From Methanoregula sp. (GTDB lineage: Archaea; Halobacteriota; Methanomicrobia; Methanomicrobiales; Methanospirillaceae), in assembly GCF_023227875.1 (NCBI RefSeq), contig NZ_JALOCH010000013.1, forward strand, positions 1 through 64,000: a stretch of 64,000 nt of DNA, read 5' to 3'. Below are positions 1 to 8,916 of the stretch, one piece after another. The number at the start of each line of letters is the position of its first letter. Positions within the stretch are counted from its first letter, which is position 1. Position numbers and translations under genes: made by a program. Below the pieces are notes generated by a model that searched no databases, was not told the origin of the DNA, and saw only the letters and a list, made by a program, of their open reading frames with translations.

Positions 1-2604
1 AACTGCATCGACGTTGATTTGGGGTTCCTCGATAAGGAACTGGAGCTTGGTGTAGGTATCGTCGACGTTTGCGTCGTTGATGCCCTGTGCAAGTGCTTCA
101 GCTGCATCGGAGCCCTGGAGGCTGTTTGATCCGAGGAGCTTGAAGATCGTAGTTGTGGATGTCGTGTCGCCGCTGTTGATGAGCTGCTTGTTGTAGACGT
201 ATCCCGGGTTAGTTCCGTCGTCAAGTGCGTGGAGAGCGACATCGAATTCGCCGTTCTGCATCGGGTGCTGGACAACCACGAAGTACTGGCCGCTTGAAAG
301 AGTCTTGGTGTCTTCCTGCTTAACTTCGTACTTGAACGAGGCGTCGGAGTTGACGGATGCAGACTTCAGGACTGCATAGTTCTTACCCATGATCCAGATC
401 TGGACACTTGAGGGGTCACCCTGTGCGGTACCTGAAATGTAGATCCTGTCACCCTTGGCAACCGTGGACTGGGATGCGGTCGCGGAGACAAAAGGCTTCT
501 TGAGGATAACGGAAACAGTGCCGTATGCCGCATTTGCAAGGTTCTTCTTGTTGTACGGCTGGCTCACTGCGTAGACCGTGTAGGTGCCTGAATCGAGTGC
601 GAAGCTGGCGGTTCCCCACTTCCATGACCAGGTGTTGTCACCGTTGACTTCGACTTCCTTGAAGTCTGCCTTCACGTTGGTGGCGACACCGGGGTTCAGG
701 GATCCTGCGTTCCTCGGGTCCTTATCCGCGGGATCAATCATTGCACCGTCTTCGGGAAGGTTCGGTGCGATCATGAACAGGTAGGTCTTGTAGGTCTCGG
801 TGTTGGTACCGGAGAACTTGATCTCTTCGCCGAGGTAGTAGGACTGGTCGCCTGCTGCCACGATGGTGACTGCGCCCTGCTCGACGTTGATATCAACTTC
901 GTCGCTCTTGTAGGTACCATCGATGTTTGCCTCGACACGGATCGTGTACTTCTGTGCCTTGGTCCAGTTGTTGGTGGTCCATTCTACAAGCCTTACGCCG
1001 CCACCCGAAGTTTTGATCTTTGCGTAGTACCGGGTCCTGTTATAGGAATTAACATCGGTCTTGTTCCTTGCAACATCTTCCCAGATGGTCTTGCCAGCGC
1101 CATTCTCGTAGGCGTAGTTACCGATGGCGTGAGTGCCCTTCGATGCAGATACTGCGTCATCAAAGGTGACTGAAGCCTGGTCGTCGACGATCTGCGGGGG
1201 CATGTCATCATAGCCACCGGTCATTGCACTGGTACCCTTGACCCATATATAATAGTAAGTGCTGGGTCTGCCGGTAACCGTAACCGTGAACCTTTTACTT
1301 CGGACAACGGACTCCGGTTTTGCCTCGATCTTTACTGTAAACGTTGCAAGGCTGAACGTGCCGGAAGCAGAGATGGTCTTTCCTGTGTAATCTGCACCTG
1401 CGTTCTTGTAGTTGTCCTTCATGCTGTTGAGCAGGGATTCTGCCCAGAACGTGTAAGTGCCAACCGGGTACGCGTACTGGCCGTTGTTGTCAATTGTACC
1501 GGTGACCCAATAGGTCTGCGACGATCCAAAGTACCATGGTGCTTTATCGACGAACTGGTTGGTGATGCTCGTATCCACAGGAGTGCTTGAGACCGTAGTA
1601 TTGGTCTTCAGTTTGTTATAGGTCGCACCACTCTCGTCCTTCAGCTTGATGGTGATGTACCCGTCAGTTGCGGTGGGGCCGTTTACGGGTGATGCACCAG
1701 TATGCAGATAAGCAGCCCAATTGGCGGTTTCCATCATTACTATACCATCGGCGTCTGCCGTGTAGTTCGAAGCGGTGAATGGATAGTTTGAATCAATTGT
1801 GGTACTTGCGTTATAGTAGTACGCATAGTATGAGGTAGTAAAGTTCCAACCGTAGGTCATCTTGTTGAAGACAGTACCGTTGTACACTTTATACATATGA
1901 CCTGAAATCAATTCAGAATACGATGCATTGGCATAACCCGTGGAATTCTTGTTCCAGTCGGAAGAGGAGCCGTCAGGCATATAACCACTTACGCTCGTAG
2001 AATCCGCGACACAATTGACGAGGGACGAGATCGTGTTGTTCCTCTGGGAAGCCAGCGTTGCCGGGTGCATGTTGGTGGAGATTTGGAACCCAAGGGCATC
2101 TCCCTGAAAAACAGATTTCCCGGTCACATCGTCACCATCTATCCCCGCAGTCCCGGCAGGATTGGTACCCCGGCTGAAGTCCCAGACCGCAATAGAGAGG
2201 GTCGGGTCCTGGACGTTGAACAGGGCCGTGCTTGACGGAGTCTTGCCATCCGCTGCGAGCACATACCAGTTTCCGGTGTATCCTACAAAGTCTGTGTCGG
2301 CGACCTCGAAGTTCTTGTACGTGTTGTCAAGAACGAGGGTCTTGGTCGGTGATGAGGTCGTCAGCCCTGCTGCCGATGCCCACCAGCCAATGGACTTTAA
2401 CACCGGGGCATTATCAAGCCCGGTATTGGGCTGTACTGAGTTCAATGCGTGAGTCAGGTTGAGACTATCCTCACCGATAAATACGGTTGCACCAGCTTGA
2501 ATAATCGTTCCATTCGCGTTGGTGTCAGTTACTGCCGATACCGGAATGATTGCCATCAGCACGAACAGAACGACTGTGGCTAAGATAAGAGGTAATTGTT
2601 TCAT
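1..2604 (-). CDS. S-layer protein, DUF3821-type (3' end outside window)
   Basis: An open frame of 868 codons runs from ATG 2604 to the left edge without a stop. The N-terminus (MKQLPLILATVVLFVLMAII then PVSA) is a signal peptide. It is followed by the IQAGATVFIGEDSLNLT segment typical of the DUF3821 domain of Methanomicrobiales surface-layer proteins, then by Thr/Ser/Asn/Tyr-rich beta-sandwich repeats with many N-x-S/T sequons. It should form the paracrystalline cell envelope; the C-terminal anchor is not visible. The promoter region just upstream has two TATA-like stretches and two copies of the motif described at 2654 and 2716. The S-layer assignment is firm, the exact family less so. Confidence 0.85.
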   Translation of the reverse strand, partial: MKQLPLILATVVLFVLMAIIPVSAVTDTNANGTIIQAGATVFIGEDSLNLTHALNSVQPNTGLDNAPVLKSIGWWASAAGLTTSSPTKTLVLDNTYKNFEVADTDFVGYTGNWYVLAADGKTPSSTALFNVQDPTLSIAVWDFSRGTNPAGTAGIDGDDVTGKSVFQGDALGFQISTNMHPATLASQRNNTISSLVNCVADSTSVSGYMPDGSSSDWNKNSTGYANASYSELISGHMYKVYNGTVFNKMTYGWNFTTSYYAYYYNASTTIDSNYPFTASNYTADADGIVMMETANWAAYLHTGASPVNGPTATDGYITIKLKDESGATYNKLKTNTTVSSTPVDTSITNQFVDKAPWYFGSSQTYWVTGTIDNNGQYAYPVGTYTFWAESLLNSMKDNYKNAGADYTGKTISASGTFSLATFTVKIEAKPESVVRSKRFTVTVTGRPSTYYYIWVKGTSAMTGGYDDMPPQIVDDQASVTFDDAVSASKGTHAIGNYAYENGAGKTIWEDVARNKTDVNSYNRTRYYAKIKTSGGGVRLVEWTTNNWTKAQKYTIRVEANIDGTYKSDEVDINVEQGAVTIVAAGDQSYYLGEEIKFSGTNTETYKTYLFMIAPNLPEDGAMIDPADKDPRNAGSLNPGVATNVKADFKEVEVNGDNTWSWKWGTASFALDSGTYTVYAVSQPYNKKNLANAAYGTVSVILKKPFVSATASQSTVAKGDRIYISGTAQGDPSSVQIWIMGKNYAVLKSASVNSDASFKYEVKQEDTKTLSSGQYFVVVQHPMQNGEFDVALHALDDGTNPGYVYNKQLINSGDTTSTTTIFKLLGSNSLQGSDAAEALAQGINDANVDDTYTKLQFLIEEPQINVDAV

Positions 2605-2653
2605 CAAACGTCAATCCCATAGATCCTAAAAAGTTATACCTTTTTTAATAATT

Positions 2654-2667
2654 GTAACACTAAATAG
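2654..2667 (-). promoter_or_regulatory. Candidate operator, copy upstream of S-layer gene (1)
   Basis: On the minus strand this reads CTATTTAGTGTTAC, matching 11 of 13 positions of CATTTAGTATTAC at 5244-5256. It lies 50 bases upstream of the S-layer start. It may belong to the motif found before several metal operons, or may be a promoter element shared more widely. Confidence 0.3.
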
Positions 2668-2715
2668 TAGAAAAATCCTTGTATTTTAGATCGAATGTGA
2701 TAAGGAATTATAAAT

Positions 2716-2727
2716 GTAATACTATTT
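2716..2727 (-). promoter_or_regulatory. Candidate operator, copy upstream of S-layer gene (2)
   Basis: The minus strand reads AAATAGTATTAC, directly upstream of the TATA-like ATTTATAATT. It shares TAGTATTAC with the sites at 5234 and is 62 bases from the copy at 2654, in the same orientation. Confidence 0.3.
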
Positions 2728-3050
2728 GAACTCCTAAACGTGTATGTTGCAACGAAATAATCGTGTCTTCCATAATTGGGAGTATATTCGAGATCATGGG
2801 TTTCACCATACACACCCAATACCGATCTTTTGGATCCTCCGTGGGTCAAGGATCCCCGTCCTGTTCTGTATATTGCAAAAATTCATCTGACGGAATCACG
2901 ATCCTAAAGCAGGGTTCTATCAGATGCCACGAATTAAAAATAAAACAGATACTTATTATTACGCATGCAAACAATTTTCATACACCGTCCTTTCAGATTC
3001 TGGCCATTACCGTTCTGAAATTTCCGGAAAATACCTGTGGAGTGTTCCCT

Positions 3051-3452
3051 ATGGAGAAAAAAGGATTGCTGCTGGTCGGGCACGGAAGTTCCCTCCCTTA
3101 TAACCAGGAACTTGCTGAAAATACTGCTGCCCTGATCCAAAAGAAATACCCCGAGTATATCGTGAAGTGCGGATTCATGAGGGTCAACAACCCGACCATC
3201 CCGGAATCGCTCGATGCCTTCAGGGAGGAACCGATCGATGCCCTCGTTGTTGTGCCGCTCTTCCTTGCAAAGGGAGTCCATATCAACCAGGACATCCCCC
3301 GACGTGTCGGACTTCTGGAAGGGGAGACGCGGGGATCGTTTGCGATGAACGGGAGAACCGTCCCTCTTCACTATGCAGGCCCTATCGGCGTGGATCCCCT
3401 GCTTGCCGACATGATGATAAAGAATGCGAACTTGGCGCTCACCCTCATCTGA
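3051..3452 (+). CDS. cfbA: CbiX/CfbA-type sirohydrochlorin metal chelatase
   Basis: A 133-residue protein of the short archaeal CbiX class, which inserts cobalt or nickel into sirohydrochlorin for cobalamin or coenzyme F430. The family's two metal-handling histidines appear as H11 in LLLVGHGSS and H77 in FLAKGVHINQDIP. The length fits the homodimeric single-domain chelatases. ATG 3051 is chosen because GGAG lies eight bases upstream and the family N-terminus starts here, although the frame stays open to 2763. A T8 terminator follows directly. It stands alone, apart from other F430 or corrin genes, beside nickel importers, so it may be a paralogue of the housekeeping enzyme. The choice between nickel and cobalt cannot be made from sequence. 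Confidence 0.8.
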   Translation: MEKKGLLLVGHGSSLPYNQELAENTAALIQKKYPEYIVKCGFMRVNNPTIPESLDAFREEPIDALVVVPLFLAKGVHINQDIPRRVGLLEGETRGSFAMNGRTVPLHYAGPIGVDPLLADMMIKNANLALTLI

Positions 3453-3456
3453 TCTC

Positions 3457-3464
3457 TTTTTTTT
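3457..3464 (+). terminator. Poly-T terminator after chelatase gene
   Basis: T8 run five bases after the stop codon, the usual archaeal termination signal. The convergent methyltransferase gene (minus strand) ends at 3502, with an A-run at 3476-3481 that would serve its transcript. Confidence 0.6.
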
Positions 3465-3501
3465 AAATCAATATGTAAAAAACTAATACGGGAAGTGAAC
3501 C

Positions 3502-4353
3502 TTATACCATTTCCCGCCGCTCCTTCGGGTCCCACCAGACAACGGCAGACCGGTACGTCCCTTCATGAAGGCCGCTTGCACTGTCAGCGAGCAGAGCTGA
3601 ATGGATCTTCTCCTCTACTTCTGGTGTGAACTTTGTATACAGCGAGTAGAAAACCTTGTACATCTTCATCAGTTTTTCTGTGGAGCGACGGCTCTTTGCT
3701 TCAACAATCCTGACCTGCGGGATCCGGCCGTTCTGGTAGAGCAGGTTGAAGATGATCGGATACCCGGGATAGGGGGGGTACGGGATCTCTCCCATGATCG
3801 TATACCAGATTTTTTTTCCTAAGGCATCTGTGCTGTCGATACCCTCCACAACGCAACAGTGCCCATGAGTCATCTCCTCCATGCGACTGATCTGCGCCAT
3901 GATATCACGGAACATCCAGATGACTGTGGAAGTGATGACAAGATCATACTTGCCCCGTAGTTCAGGGATACTGACATCCTGCCAGATCTTGTTGATGATA
4001 TCATAATTTTCAATTCCCGCTTCCCGCGCATTTTCCCGGATAATGCGGATCATCCCGTCAGCAGGTTCGACTGCTGTTATATGCTCTGCGTGTTTTGAAA
4101 ACGGAATGACAAATGTCCCCGGTCCGGATCCGACCTCGATCACACGGGACGTATCCCCAACAATACCATGGCCGGTAAGGGCCGCATACACGTTCTCCCC
4201 GAACTCGTACTGGTTTGTTTTCCTTCTCTCAGAATAATCCTCGGCGCGCTCAGTCCAGTCATCAATGGAATAATCCCTTTGCATTACCTTAAGACGCCCA
4301 TCATAGATCTCCTCCCAGTTCCTGATCCAGTCAACCGTTGTTGCAGCCATCAT
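3502..4353 (-). CDS. SAM-dependent methyltransferase, importer-linked subfamily
   Basis: Class I methyltransferase of about 283 residues with motif I VIEVGSGPGTF near residues 71-81 and the acidic end of motif II in ITAVEPADGM. The N-terminal VDWIRNWEEIY and C-terminal YRSAVVWWDPK match signatures shared with the genes at 4350, 17138, 24435 and 29821. ATG 4353 is preferred over 4365 because it overlaps the upstream stop as ATGA, with a purine-rich GGAAGGTGGG before it, so translation is coupled. It is the distal gene of a two-methyltransferase operon transcribed away from importer 1. The substrate is unknown; context suggests a small metal-binding ligand or a tetrapyrrole. Confidence 0.8.
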   Translation of the reverse strand: MMAATTVDWIRNWEEIYDGRLKVMQRDYSIDDWTERAEDYSERRKTNQYEFGENVYAALTGHGIVGDTSRVIEVGSGPGTFVIPFSKHAEHITAVEPADGMIRIIRENAREAGIENYDIINKIWQDVSIPELRGKYDLVITSTVIWMFRDIMAQISRMEEMTHGHCCVVEGIDSTDALGKKIWYTIMGEIPYPPYPGYPIIFNLLYQNGRIPQVRIVEAKSRRSTEKLMKMYKVFYSLYTKFTPEVEEKIHSALLADSASGLHEGTYRSAVVWWDPKERREMV

Positions 4354-5150
4354 CCCACCTTCCACCAGAGGACGCCCATCCTGCCGGCGATCTTATAAAT
4401 CCCGTCAGTGGTGTGGCGTGCGATATACTCACGGATGATCGCCCGGTCCTCATCGGTAAGCGGGCGGTACTTTTCAACGAACCGTTCCTTGGATGCGATT
4501 GCCGCATCGACAGGCCACATCAGGGAATATGGAATGATATTCACATTGGGATAGATCCCCTCGTCATTCAGGTAATTGAAGAGCGTGATAAACTGATCCC
4601 TGCCTTCAATCGGTGCCCCGACACTCTTCTTCAGTTCCCGTTCGCTGACATCCACGCCATGAGCGAGGCAGCAGTATCCCCGGGACACCGTCTCCATCCG
4701 GCGGACCTGCTCCAGAAGGTCAGGGAACTGCCAGAGCGCGTGACAGCAGGTGACCATGTCGAACTGGTTTTCATAGTCAGATACCTTCACCTCCTGCCAG
4801 GTCTTCGGGATAACCCCGATATTAATCAGTCCCTGTCTGCGGGCATTTTCCATAAGACAGGAAGCCATCTGATGAGAGGGTTCAATGGCCATTACATTCC
4901 TGACCCTTTCAGCAAAAGGGAGGGTCAGCGCACCCGGGCCTGATGCAATATCAAGTACGTTCCAGTCATCATGAATGATTCCCTGGTTCAGGAAAACATT
5001 CAGGATCCTCCTGCCGTGATCACAATCGCTCGTGTCAACCATTTTTGCATAATCATAGGCGCGCGAGTTCCAGTAGCTGGATGTACTGACACGGCTCGAT
5101 TCATCCACGCTTTCCTTCCAGGCCTCTTTCCAGTCAATAGATTTTGTCAT
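4350..5150 (-). CDS. SAM-dependent methyltransferase, importer-linked subfamily
   Basis: Class I methyltransferase of 266 residues starting MTKSIDWKEAWKES, with motif I VLDIASGPGAL at about residues 65-75, MAIEPSHQM for motif II, and the C-terminal IAGRMGVLWWKVG. ATG 5150 is chosen over upstream in-frame starts because of the GGGGTGACGGAG ribosome-binding site and because paralogues begin at the same IDWxExWK block. It overlaps the next gene by four bases. It is transcribed divergently from the importer 1 genes, from a shared 165-base intergenic region with a perfect inverted repeat at 5234-5255. Probably a metal-uptake accessory enzyme; the substrate cannot be predicted. Confidence 0.8.
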   Translation of the reverse strand: MTKSIDWKEAWKESVDESSRVSTSSYWNSRAYDYAKMVDTSDCDHGRRILNVFLNQGIIHDDWNVLDIASGPGALTLPFAERVRNVMAIEPSHQMASCLMENARRQGLINIGVIPKTWQEVKVSDYENQFDMVTCCHALWQFPDLLEQVRRMETVSRGYCCLAHGVDVSERELKKSVGAPIEGRDQFITLFNYLNDEGIYPNVNIIPYSLMWPVDAAIASKERFVEKYRPLTDEDRAIIREYIARHTTDGIYKIAGRMGVLWWKVG

Positions 5151-5233
5151 GCTCACTCCGTCACCCCTTTTTTTGTCAAATCGCTGTTCCTGATAATCCG
5201 GGCAGACCTTTTTCAATTTTCATACAAAATTAA

Positions 5234-5256
5234 TAATACTTATCATTTAGTATTAC
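5234..5256. promoter_or_regulatory. Candidate operator between divergent methyltransferase and importer 1 operons
   Basis: TAATACT-N8-AGTATTA is a perfect 7-base inverted repeat with an 8-base spacer (5234-5240 and 5249-5255). A TATA-like ATATTAAAA at 5258-5266 points toward the importer, and an A/T-rich stretch at 5222-5233 points toward the methyltransferases, so one site could control both directions. The right part, TATCATTTAGTATTAC at 5241-5256, recurs with one mismatch at 14105-14120. Confidence 0.5.
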
Positions 5257-5315
5257 CATATTAAAACTCATTACAATTTGAATCATTGTGCAGATACACA
5301 AACCGGGAGAATCGG

Positions 5316-6254
5316 ATGACCACGATTATCGATGTAAACCAGCTGTCCGTGCATTTTCCTCTTGCCACCTCAACAGTGAAGGCAGTGGACGGGGTTGATC
5401 TCGCAGTTGAAGAACGCGAGACGCTCGCCATCATCGGGGAGAGCGGGAGTGGGAAATCTGTGCTGGGAACGTCAATCCTGGGATTATTCCCCCCGACCTG
5501 TACAGTATCCGGATCTATCACCTATGACGGAGCCGATCTGCTCTCCCTGTCGGACAAGGAACTCCAGTCAGTACGGGGCCTTAAGATTGCCTGGGTTCCC
5601 CAGAACCCGGCAAGCGCCCTGAACCCGTCGATGCGTGTTGGCGAACAGATCGGGGAGCCACTGGGCCGGCATACCGAATGGGGACGAGAGAGGATTCACC
5701 TGAAGGTTCTCGATCTTCTGTATAAATTCCGGGTGTTACCTCCGGAAGAAAGATTCTCTGCCTATCCTCATTCATTCAGCGGGGGAATGCTGCAGAGAGC
5801 GCTCGTGGCGATGGGGGTATCCGCCCTCCCGGAAGTCATCATCGCTGATGAGCCCACCAAGGGAATCGATGTGATCAATAAAGGATCCATTTCTGCCGTG
5901 TTCCGCACGGTGCGGGATCAGGGCATTACTCTCATCATCATCACGCATGACCTCTCGTTTGCCCACGATCTTGCGGACCGGATCGTCGTAATGTACAATG
6001 GGCGGATCATCGAGATTGCAGAGAGCAGCCGGTTTTTTACCCGGCCGCTACATCCCTACTCCGCGGGGCTCCTCCACTCGCTTCCCGAAAATGGTCTCAT
6101 CCCCATCCCCGGAAAGACACAGGACCTGGATGAGCACGATACCGGATGCAAATTCCGCTTCAGGTGCACGGATGTAACGCAGCGGTGCTGCAATGAACCG
6201 CCCCTGATCCGCCATGAAAGCGGGACGCTGGTGAGGTGCTGGAACTATGATTGA
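5316..6254 (+). CDS. Opp/Nik-type ABC importer ATPase (D subunit), importer 1
   Basis: Cytoplasmic ATPase of 312 residues of the dipeptide/nickel importer class. Walker A GESGSGKS sits at about residues 41-48, the Q-loop is WVPQNPASALNPS, the signature FSGGMLQRAL, and Walker B VIIADEPTKGID. The C-terminal cysteine cluster (GCKFRFRCTDVTQRCCNEPP) is the oligopeptide-transporter extension typical of DppD/OppD/NikD. ATG 5316 has GGGAG upstream; an in-frame TTG at 5286 lacks a site. It overlaps the second ATPase by eight bases. The family carries dipeptides, nickel or nickel-opine complexes; the NikR genes and nickel accessory genes nearby favour a metal complex. Confidence 0.9.
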   Translation: MTTIIDVNQLSVHFPLATSTVKAVDGVDLAVEERETLAIIGESGSGKSVLGTSILGLFPPTCTVSGSITYDGADLLSLSDKELQSVRGLKIAWVPQNPASALNPSMRVGEQIGEPLGRHTEWGRERIHLKVLDLLYKFRVLPPEERFSAYPHSFSGGMLQRALVAMGVSALPEVIIADEPTKGIDVINKGSISAVFRTVRDQGITLIIITHDLSFAHDLADRIVVMYNGRIIEIAESSRFFTRPLHPYSAGLLHSLPENGLIPIPGKTQDLDEHDTGCKFRFRCTDVTQRCCNEPPLIRHESGTLVRCWNYD

Positions 6255-7155
6255 GGGTATCGGACTTACAAAGAATTTTATATCAGAGAATAACCGGAAA
6301 AAACATACCCGGGCTATTGAGGATGTTGATATCCGGATCGATAAAGGCGAGACCCTTGCGCTGATCGGGGAGAGCGGGTGCGGCAAATCCACGCTCGGAC
6401 GGATCCTCCTCAACCTGATTCCGCCAAGCCAGGGGGAAGTGCTCTTTGAGGGACAAAACCTCGCGAAGATGACCCCGTCTGAACTCCGTGCAATCCGGTG
6501 GAAATTCCAGATTGTCTCTCAGCATCCCGATAGCGCTCTCAATCCCCGGTGGACGGTTGCCGATTCCATCCTCGAGCCATTCCGGATACATTCGAAAATG
6601 ACCGGGGGAAGGGACCAAAAAAGGGAACTGGAACGACTTATCGATCTCGTAGGTCTCGAACCCGAACAGGCAGCACGGTTTCCCCACCAGCTCAGTGGAG
6701 GGGAACTTCAGCGGGCGGTTATTGCACGGGCGATAGCGCTCGATCCAGCATTCATCGTATGCGATGAACCGACTTCAATGCTGGATGTGTCGATCCAGGC
6801 CTCGATCATCCGTCTCCTCCAGGCCCGCCAGAAGGAGATAAAGTGTGGCTGTCTCTTCATCACTCACGATATCCAGCTTGCAAAGATCATGGGCGACCGG
6901 ATAGCGGTCATGCTTGACGGGCAAATCGTTGAAGAGGGTGCGGGAATCCTGGATCATCCTGCCCATCCTTTCACGCAAAAGATTGTTTCACCGGATCCCC
7001 ATGAGACTGTGCCCGAACTTGTCCCGGTATGCAACTGCAGCTCCCGGGCCTGCTCGTACCTTCCCTCCTGCCCGTCCCGTTCCCCGCTATGTAATAGTTA
7101 TCCGAAAATGCAGGAATACGGGGATCGCAGGGTCCGGTGTCACCTGCTATCGTGA
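6247..7155 (+). CDS. Opp/Nik-type ABC importer ATPase (F/E subunit), importer 1
   Basis: Second ATPase of the importer, 302 residues. It has Walker A GESGCGKST near residue 40, Q-loop IVSQHPDSALNPRW, signature LSGGELQRAV and Walker B FIVCDEPTSMLD. The C-terminus is cysteine-rich (VCNCSSRACSYLPSCP), beyond what is common in DppF/NikE, and could bind a metal or cluster. It starts inside the end of the previous gene, so the two subunits are translationally coupled and should form the nucleotide-binding heterodimer. A gap of 145 bases separates it from the lipoprotein gene. Confidence 0.88.
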   Translation: MIEGIGLTKNFISENNRKKHTRAIEDVDIRIDKGETLALIGESGCGKSTLGRILLNLIPPSQGEVLFEGQNLAKMTPSELRAIRWKFQIVSQHPDSALNPRWTVADSILEPFRIHSKMTGGRDQKRELERLIDLVGLEPEQAARFPHQLSGGELQRAVIARAIALDPAFIVCDEPTSMLDVSIQASIIRLLQARQKEIKCGCLFITHDIQLAKIMGDRIAVMLDGQIVEEGAGILDHPAHPFTQKIVSPDPHETVPELVPVCNCSSRACSYLPSCPSRSPLCNSYPKMQEYGDRRVRCHLLS

Positions 7156-7300
7156 ACCATGTTTTTTATCCATTCTTACCATGGGGAAAAAACGGGATCA
7201 TATGAAAAAAATCGATTTTTTACCCTCAGCTTCCACGATACCGGATCCAAATAAGAACCACTAAATAAGAAAAAAAAGTAAAAACGTATGATCAATTATT

Positions 7301-8860
7301 ATGAAGAAACATTTCTGTATTCTGGTGCTCATGCTGTTCATTGCAGTATTAACCTTAGGTTGCACGGGAACGCAAACGGGCATCCAGCAGTCTGCAAAGC
7401 CGACAACACTCACACTTGCAGCGCAATGGGAACCAAAGACAATTGACCCCCATGAATATGGGTATACCGGCCAAAGAATCGGGTACACAGAATCGTTGAC
7501 CGGTGTGGATTATGAAGGAAAAGTCATACCATCCCTCGCAACGGACTGGAGCGTTTCACCGGATGGAAAAACATGGACATTTACCTTAAGGAAGGGGGTT
7601 GTATTCCACGATGGCACTCCCTTTACTGCCGAGGCGATGAAGAAATCCCTTGAACGTTCCCTGACCAAATCAATGTCCTTTGCTGCAGTACCCATTGCCG
7701 GTATTGATGCATCGGACACCCAGACCCTCGTTGTCAGGATGAATAAATCGTTCCTCCTGTTACCTGCATACCTCTCAAGAGGGGAGGCTTCCGCCCTTAG
7801 TTCCTCATCATGGGACGCCAACGGGACTATCATTAAACCGATCGGGACCGGGCCATTCATGTTCGACTCATGGAAACCGAAAGAAGAGATCTCATTAGTC
7901 AAAAATCCCAGGTACTGGGGGACAGGCGCTCTGGTCGATAAAGTCGTGTACAGGATTATACCCGAAGCACTGACACGGAACATGTTGTTGAAGAGCGACG
8001 AGATCCAGCTTGCGGTTATCATGCCTCCGGATATCGCGGTAGGATACATGAACCAGTCCGGGTTCACGGTCCAGCAGCAGTCAATTCCCCGCGTGCGGAT
8101 GATTTCGTTCAACAACATCAAGGCCCCGTTCAACGATGCCCGTGTGCGACAGGCTGTCAATTATGCCATCGATCGCGACGCTCTTATCACGAGTGTCCTT
8201 GAAGGTATCGGTACCCCGGGAACCGGTCTTTTCCCACCGGATTCTTACTGGGCAAACAAGTCGATCCAACCCTATCCGTACAACCTGGATAAAGCACGCC
8301 AGCTCCTTGCGGATGCGGGCTGGAAAGACACGAATGGTGACGGGATCGTGGAAAAAGACGGCAATCCATTCAGGGTAAAGCTTCTCACCTATTCTGAACG
8401 GGCGGAGCTTCCCCCGATGGCTGAAGTGATACAGCAGCAGCTCAAAAAAGCAGGGATGGATATGGAAATCACCGTTGGCACCAGCACAGCAACGGAAGGT
8501 ATCTTCAAAACAGGGGAATATGATATGTATCTCATGGGAAGAGGCGTGCTGTTCACACCGGATCCCGATGAGATTATGATGACTGATTACCATTCAAGCG
8601 GAACAAGTAAAAATGCATATGGAGCGTTCCGGTGGAACAACAGCCGGGTCGATTCGCTCATAGAACAGGCCCGGACCACTCAGGATCTGTCCGCCCGCAA
8701 GGCGATGTATGATGAAGTACAGTCAATTGTCGTTGCTGAGACCCCCGTTGCCTACCTCAACTACTATGTCAACCTGGATATCACCAATGACAAGATCAGT
8801 GGATACCGCAGCCATACAAACGAGTACTGTTACCATCTGGAAAATGTGTACTTCGTATAA
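7301..8860 (+). CDS. Extracellular solute-binding lipoprotein (SBP family 5), importer 1
   Basis: A 519-residue lipoprotein with a signal peptide ending in the lipobox LTLGCTG. It has the family 5 pattern of peptide and nickel binding proteins: EPKTIDPHEYGYTGQR near the start, LATDWSVSPDGKTWTFTLRK, YNLDKARQLLADAGW and a C-terminal substrate lobe. It delivers the ligand to the permeases encoded next. Apart from the lipid-anchor cysteine it has only one cysteine near the C-terminus, so a direct thiolate metal site is unlikely and a chelated metal or peptide ligand is more likely. Family 5 proteins bind dipeptides, opine-type metallophores and Ni-chelates, so substrate remains open. Confidence 0.9.
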   Translation: MKKHFCILVLMLFIAVLTLGCTGTQTGIQQSAKPTTLTLAAQWEPKTIDPHEYGYTGQRIGYTESLTGVDYEGKVIPSLATDWSVSPDGKTWTFTLRKGVVFHDGTPFTAEAMKKSLERSLTKSMSFAAVPIAGIDASDTQTLVVRMNKSFLLLPAYLSRGEASALSSSSWDANGTIIKPIGTGPFMFDSWKPKEEISLVKNPRYWGTGALVDKVVYRIIPEALTRNMLLKSDEIQLAVIMPPDIAVGYMNQSGFTVQQQSIPRVRMISFNNIKAPFNDARVRQAVNYAIDRDALITSVLEGIGTPGTGLFPPDSYWANKSIQPYPYNLDKARQLLADAGWKDTNGDGIVEKDGNPFRVKLLTYSERAELPPMAEVIQQQLKKAGMDMEITVGTSTATEGIFKTGEYDMYLMGRGVLFTPDPDEIMMTDYHSSGTSKNAYGAFRWNNSRVDSLIEQARTTQDLSARKAMYDEVQSIVVAETPVAYLNYYVNLDITNDKISGYRSHTNEYCYHLENVYFV

Positions 8861-8916
8861 TCTGCCAGAAAAAAATGATCTATTTTTTTTAAGGAGCCGG
8901 GTCCCGGAAAAGCGCT

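Larger units (their letters stand above)
2605..3050. other. Divergent promoter region between S-layer gene and chelatase
   Basis: This 446-base gap is AT-rich near the S-layer gene and holds its probable promoter: TATA-like ATTTATAATT at 2705-2715 and a second A/T run near 2640-2652 (minus strand). On the plus strand a TATA-like TTAAAAATAAAA lies at about 2934-2945 and could serve the chelatase gene at 3051. An open frame extends upstream of 3051 in the chelatase frame to 2763. It has no ribosome-binding site and no family match, so I do not count it as coding. Confidence 0.5.

Noticed and set aside
2763..3050. N-terminal extension of the chelatase frame
   Set aside because: No ribosome-binding site at the upstream ATG, no family similarity before 3051, and the region overlaps the probable promoter.
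7202..7264. 20-codon frame before the importer 1 lipoprotein (MKKIDFLPSASTIPDPNKNH)
   Set aside because: Lies in the gap before a lipoprotein, with only a weak upstream site and no composition suggesting a real peptide.
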